A DNA stretch of 60,000 nucleotides from Tubulanus polymorphus. Its lineage: Eukaryota; Nemertea; Palaeonemertea; Tubulaniformes; Tubulanidae. The position numbers and the translations under genes are program-made. Below are positions 58,188 to 60,000 of this stretch, one piece after another (position 1 is the stretch's first letter; every line of letters begins with the position of its first letter). The notes beneath the pieces were generated by a model, which had not been told where the DNA came from, searched no databases, and saw nothing but the letters and a program-made list of their open reading frames with translations. Location of the stretch: positions 23,226,153-23,286,152 of the forward strand of contig NC_134028.1 of assembly GCF_964204645.1 (NCBI RefSeq), read 5' to 3'.

Positions 58188-60000
58188 GGCTTTTAATATG
58201 ATATCCAATACATGGCAACAGGAAGGCTGTAAATATGTCTAAGTTGAATATTGATAAATATCGGATATATTTTATAATATACATGAATATTTTATGATAC
58301 ATTTCACGGAAAATAAAGTATACGCTAAGGATCGGTATATGATGATGGTTATCATTATTAAATATGTATTATTCATTACGGATAATGTAAATTTCATTCT
58401 TACCAGCCAAAAAACCTGCAACATACGCAACGGTTAGATAACAGAATGTAGAAAAATTCGCAACGAAAATCAGATGATGAAAGCGATTATCGGATTAAAA
58501 ATTGTATAGGTTTAGATAAACGAAAAGAAATGAAAAGAACGTATAATGAAATACTGAACAGATCTTTCGTCGTTTTTAATTTGAGATTATTTAAAGTAGA
58601 AAAGCAAAACTGAAGATTAGTAAAAACATGAGGACAATAGAATGACATTTTGCGGAACCTCCACTGGTAAAACTAGAACAGCACAACTGCATACGTATCT
58701 GAATGAAAGGTTTATACTGAATACTAACATTTCTGGTCCGTCTATTGCTGGGCCGAATATGTATTCTTTCTTTCTCTCTCTCCTCTCTCTCTATTTCAAT
58801 GAAACACTCAATAAGAAGATAAGTGGGAATAATGACGAATATTGACTGGTACTGGAAGCTGAGAGAGGTTGTTTTACTCGGCGAGTAGACCACATTTATC
58901 ATGTAATTAGATCTACTCCAGCATGACCAACATCGACATCTGTGAGAAACATCAATACCCGGGCAGATACTATATGAAAAAAGTCAGAAGCATGTCAAGA
59001 GTCGGGTGCAAGTAGCTGGATCATAATCCACGGCTCGACGGGCATCAGTACGGAACAACACGCACTCAGCATCCAACCATCATAACTGTCAGACTTTTTA
59101 TTAATTCCTGCCAACGCGATATTACAGACGTTTCTCGCTCCGTGATGAAGCAGCTGACAAGCGTTTGGTCAAACAGAAGTCTTAACTGTACCGTGACCGA
59201 GGAAGCGATGAACGATATTCTCAAAATATACCCCATTCGCCGAAGTCGACACGTAAAATATAGATGTCACAGATTCATCGGAATTTAAAGAAAATACAAA
59301 AAATCGTTCGAACATTGAAATTTGGAGGAACAATTTGAACTTTTCCATGTGAGGGGGTGCTTCGTTAACTGAATCGCCGAAGACGACATCGAGAGATGCC
59401 AGATTCATCAACGTACAAAATACAAATCGTCCAAACAATTACATTTTAGACAATTCATTCATTTTGACGCGAAGGGATATTTCCGAATCTGCATCCACTC
59501 CTTACACACCAGTACAGTTCTTAGAACTGATGTCTCTATGGTGAATATACAAACCTTGACCAGGAAATGACACCGACAACATGCTTGTCGTAACACACCC
59601 CGTCATCGGCGTTAATGAGCTTGGTTTAAAAGGTAACGTTTCGATCATTGGTAATTATATTCCTGCAGATTACGAAACCACTAAGGCGAATCAAACCGAC
59701 GCTTTATCATCAATTCATACCAAGTGAGTCTCATCGTCAATTAAGCAAATGTCGTTAGTAGCTGCAGTTTTGAAAACCATAAATTTCAATTCACTGACCC
59801 GTTGCCTCCATTAGAGCTGGGGCGATTAATCACATCACCGAGATGACAACTATGGAATATTGAATTCATTGGAATAAAGGAAGTTCCTCTGTTCACTGAA
59901 GTCTATCTGTGTGCGTGTGTGCGTGTATGTGGTATTTGCTATATTTTTTACACACGCGCGGAGGTGAAGGTCACGTGGTGAGTGGTAAACCTGACAATGA

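Larger units (their letters stand above)
49365..60000 (-). other. Upstream intron sequence of Cav3
   Basis: At least 10.6 kb upstream of the IS4 exon with no exon for IS1-IS3 that I could recognise; those must lie beyond 60000. AT-rich. It contains a foldback element at about 53665-54095, a tandem duplication with a hairpin at 57932-58187, an ATC-type microsatellite near 50290-50315, and TA and G runs. Confidence 0.65.

Noticed and set aside
58395-58475. Hydrophobic minus-strand frame ending GFLAG next to GTAAGA, considered as IS3
   Set aside because: It lacks the WN.LD motif that marks IS3, and a stop lies close upstream.
1-60000. Search for rRNA, intact tRNA, CRISPR arrays, bacterial operons or viral genes
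   Set aside because: None seen. The sequence is an intron-rich eukaryotic gene; tRNA-like pieces are degenerate repeats only.

Overview
The window is intron-rich, AT-rich invertebrate nuclear DNA dominated by one gene read on the minus strand: a low-voltage-activated (T-type) calcium channel alpha-1 subunit, Cav3. It is the invertebrate counterpart of vertebrate CACNA1G/H/I. I assembled 30 consecutive exon positions, two of which are present as duplicated alternatives (32 exons). Every junction uses AG/GT borders and keeps reading phase, giving about 1,776 codons. The domain order, S4 arginine ladders, the I-II gating-brake helix and the pore residues identify the family. The default pore ring is E/E/D/D, which is diagnostic of Cav3. 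Cysteine-rich D2 and D4 loops and a duplicated D2 turret exon are known from molluscs and other non-vertebrates, so a spiralian (mollusc, annelid or relative) is likely. The sequence does not fix the phylum.

Layout, from the high-coordinate (5') end. Positions 49.4-60 kb are upstream intron; the N-terminus and IS1-IS3 are not in the window. IS4 is at 49.3 kb, IS5 at 39.8 kb and the D1 turret at 36.1-36.4 kb. A duplicated D1 P-loop/S6 exon pair lies at 28.2-28.5 kb. IS6 plus the I-II loop lie at 24.4-25.1 kb and the rest of the I-II loop at 23.8 kb. Domain II spans 22.3-17.2 kb, with a duplicated turret exon at 20.4 and 18.8 kb. The II-III linker spans 16.9-13.6 kb, domain III 10.8-9.0 kb and domain IV 6.9-4.35 kb. 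C-tail exons are at 2.6 kb and 1-123, the last running off the window.

The most notable discovery is the D1 P-loop exon pair. The two 93-nt exons are separated by only 65 nt, have the same phase and both have good splice sites. They differ at ten nucleotides, eight of them silent. One of the two amino-acid changes is at the selectivity-filter acid: the 3' copy encodes the canonical glutamate, the 5' copy encodes glycine. Choosing between them would make EEDD or GEDD channels from one gene. With the second alternative pair in the D2 turret, four pore variants are possible.

The remaining sequence is intronic. It holds hairpin and foldback elements, a 19-unit GCA repeat, a tRNA-like (SINE-like) repeat family, microsatellites, and a GC-rich, coding-like island on the plus strand at 31.65-32.04 kb that may be part of a nested gene.
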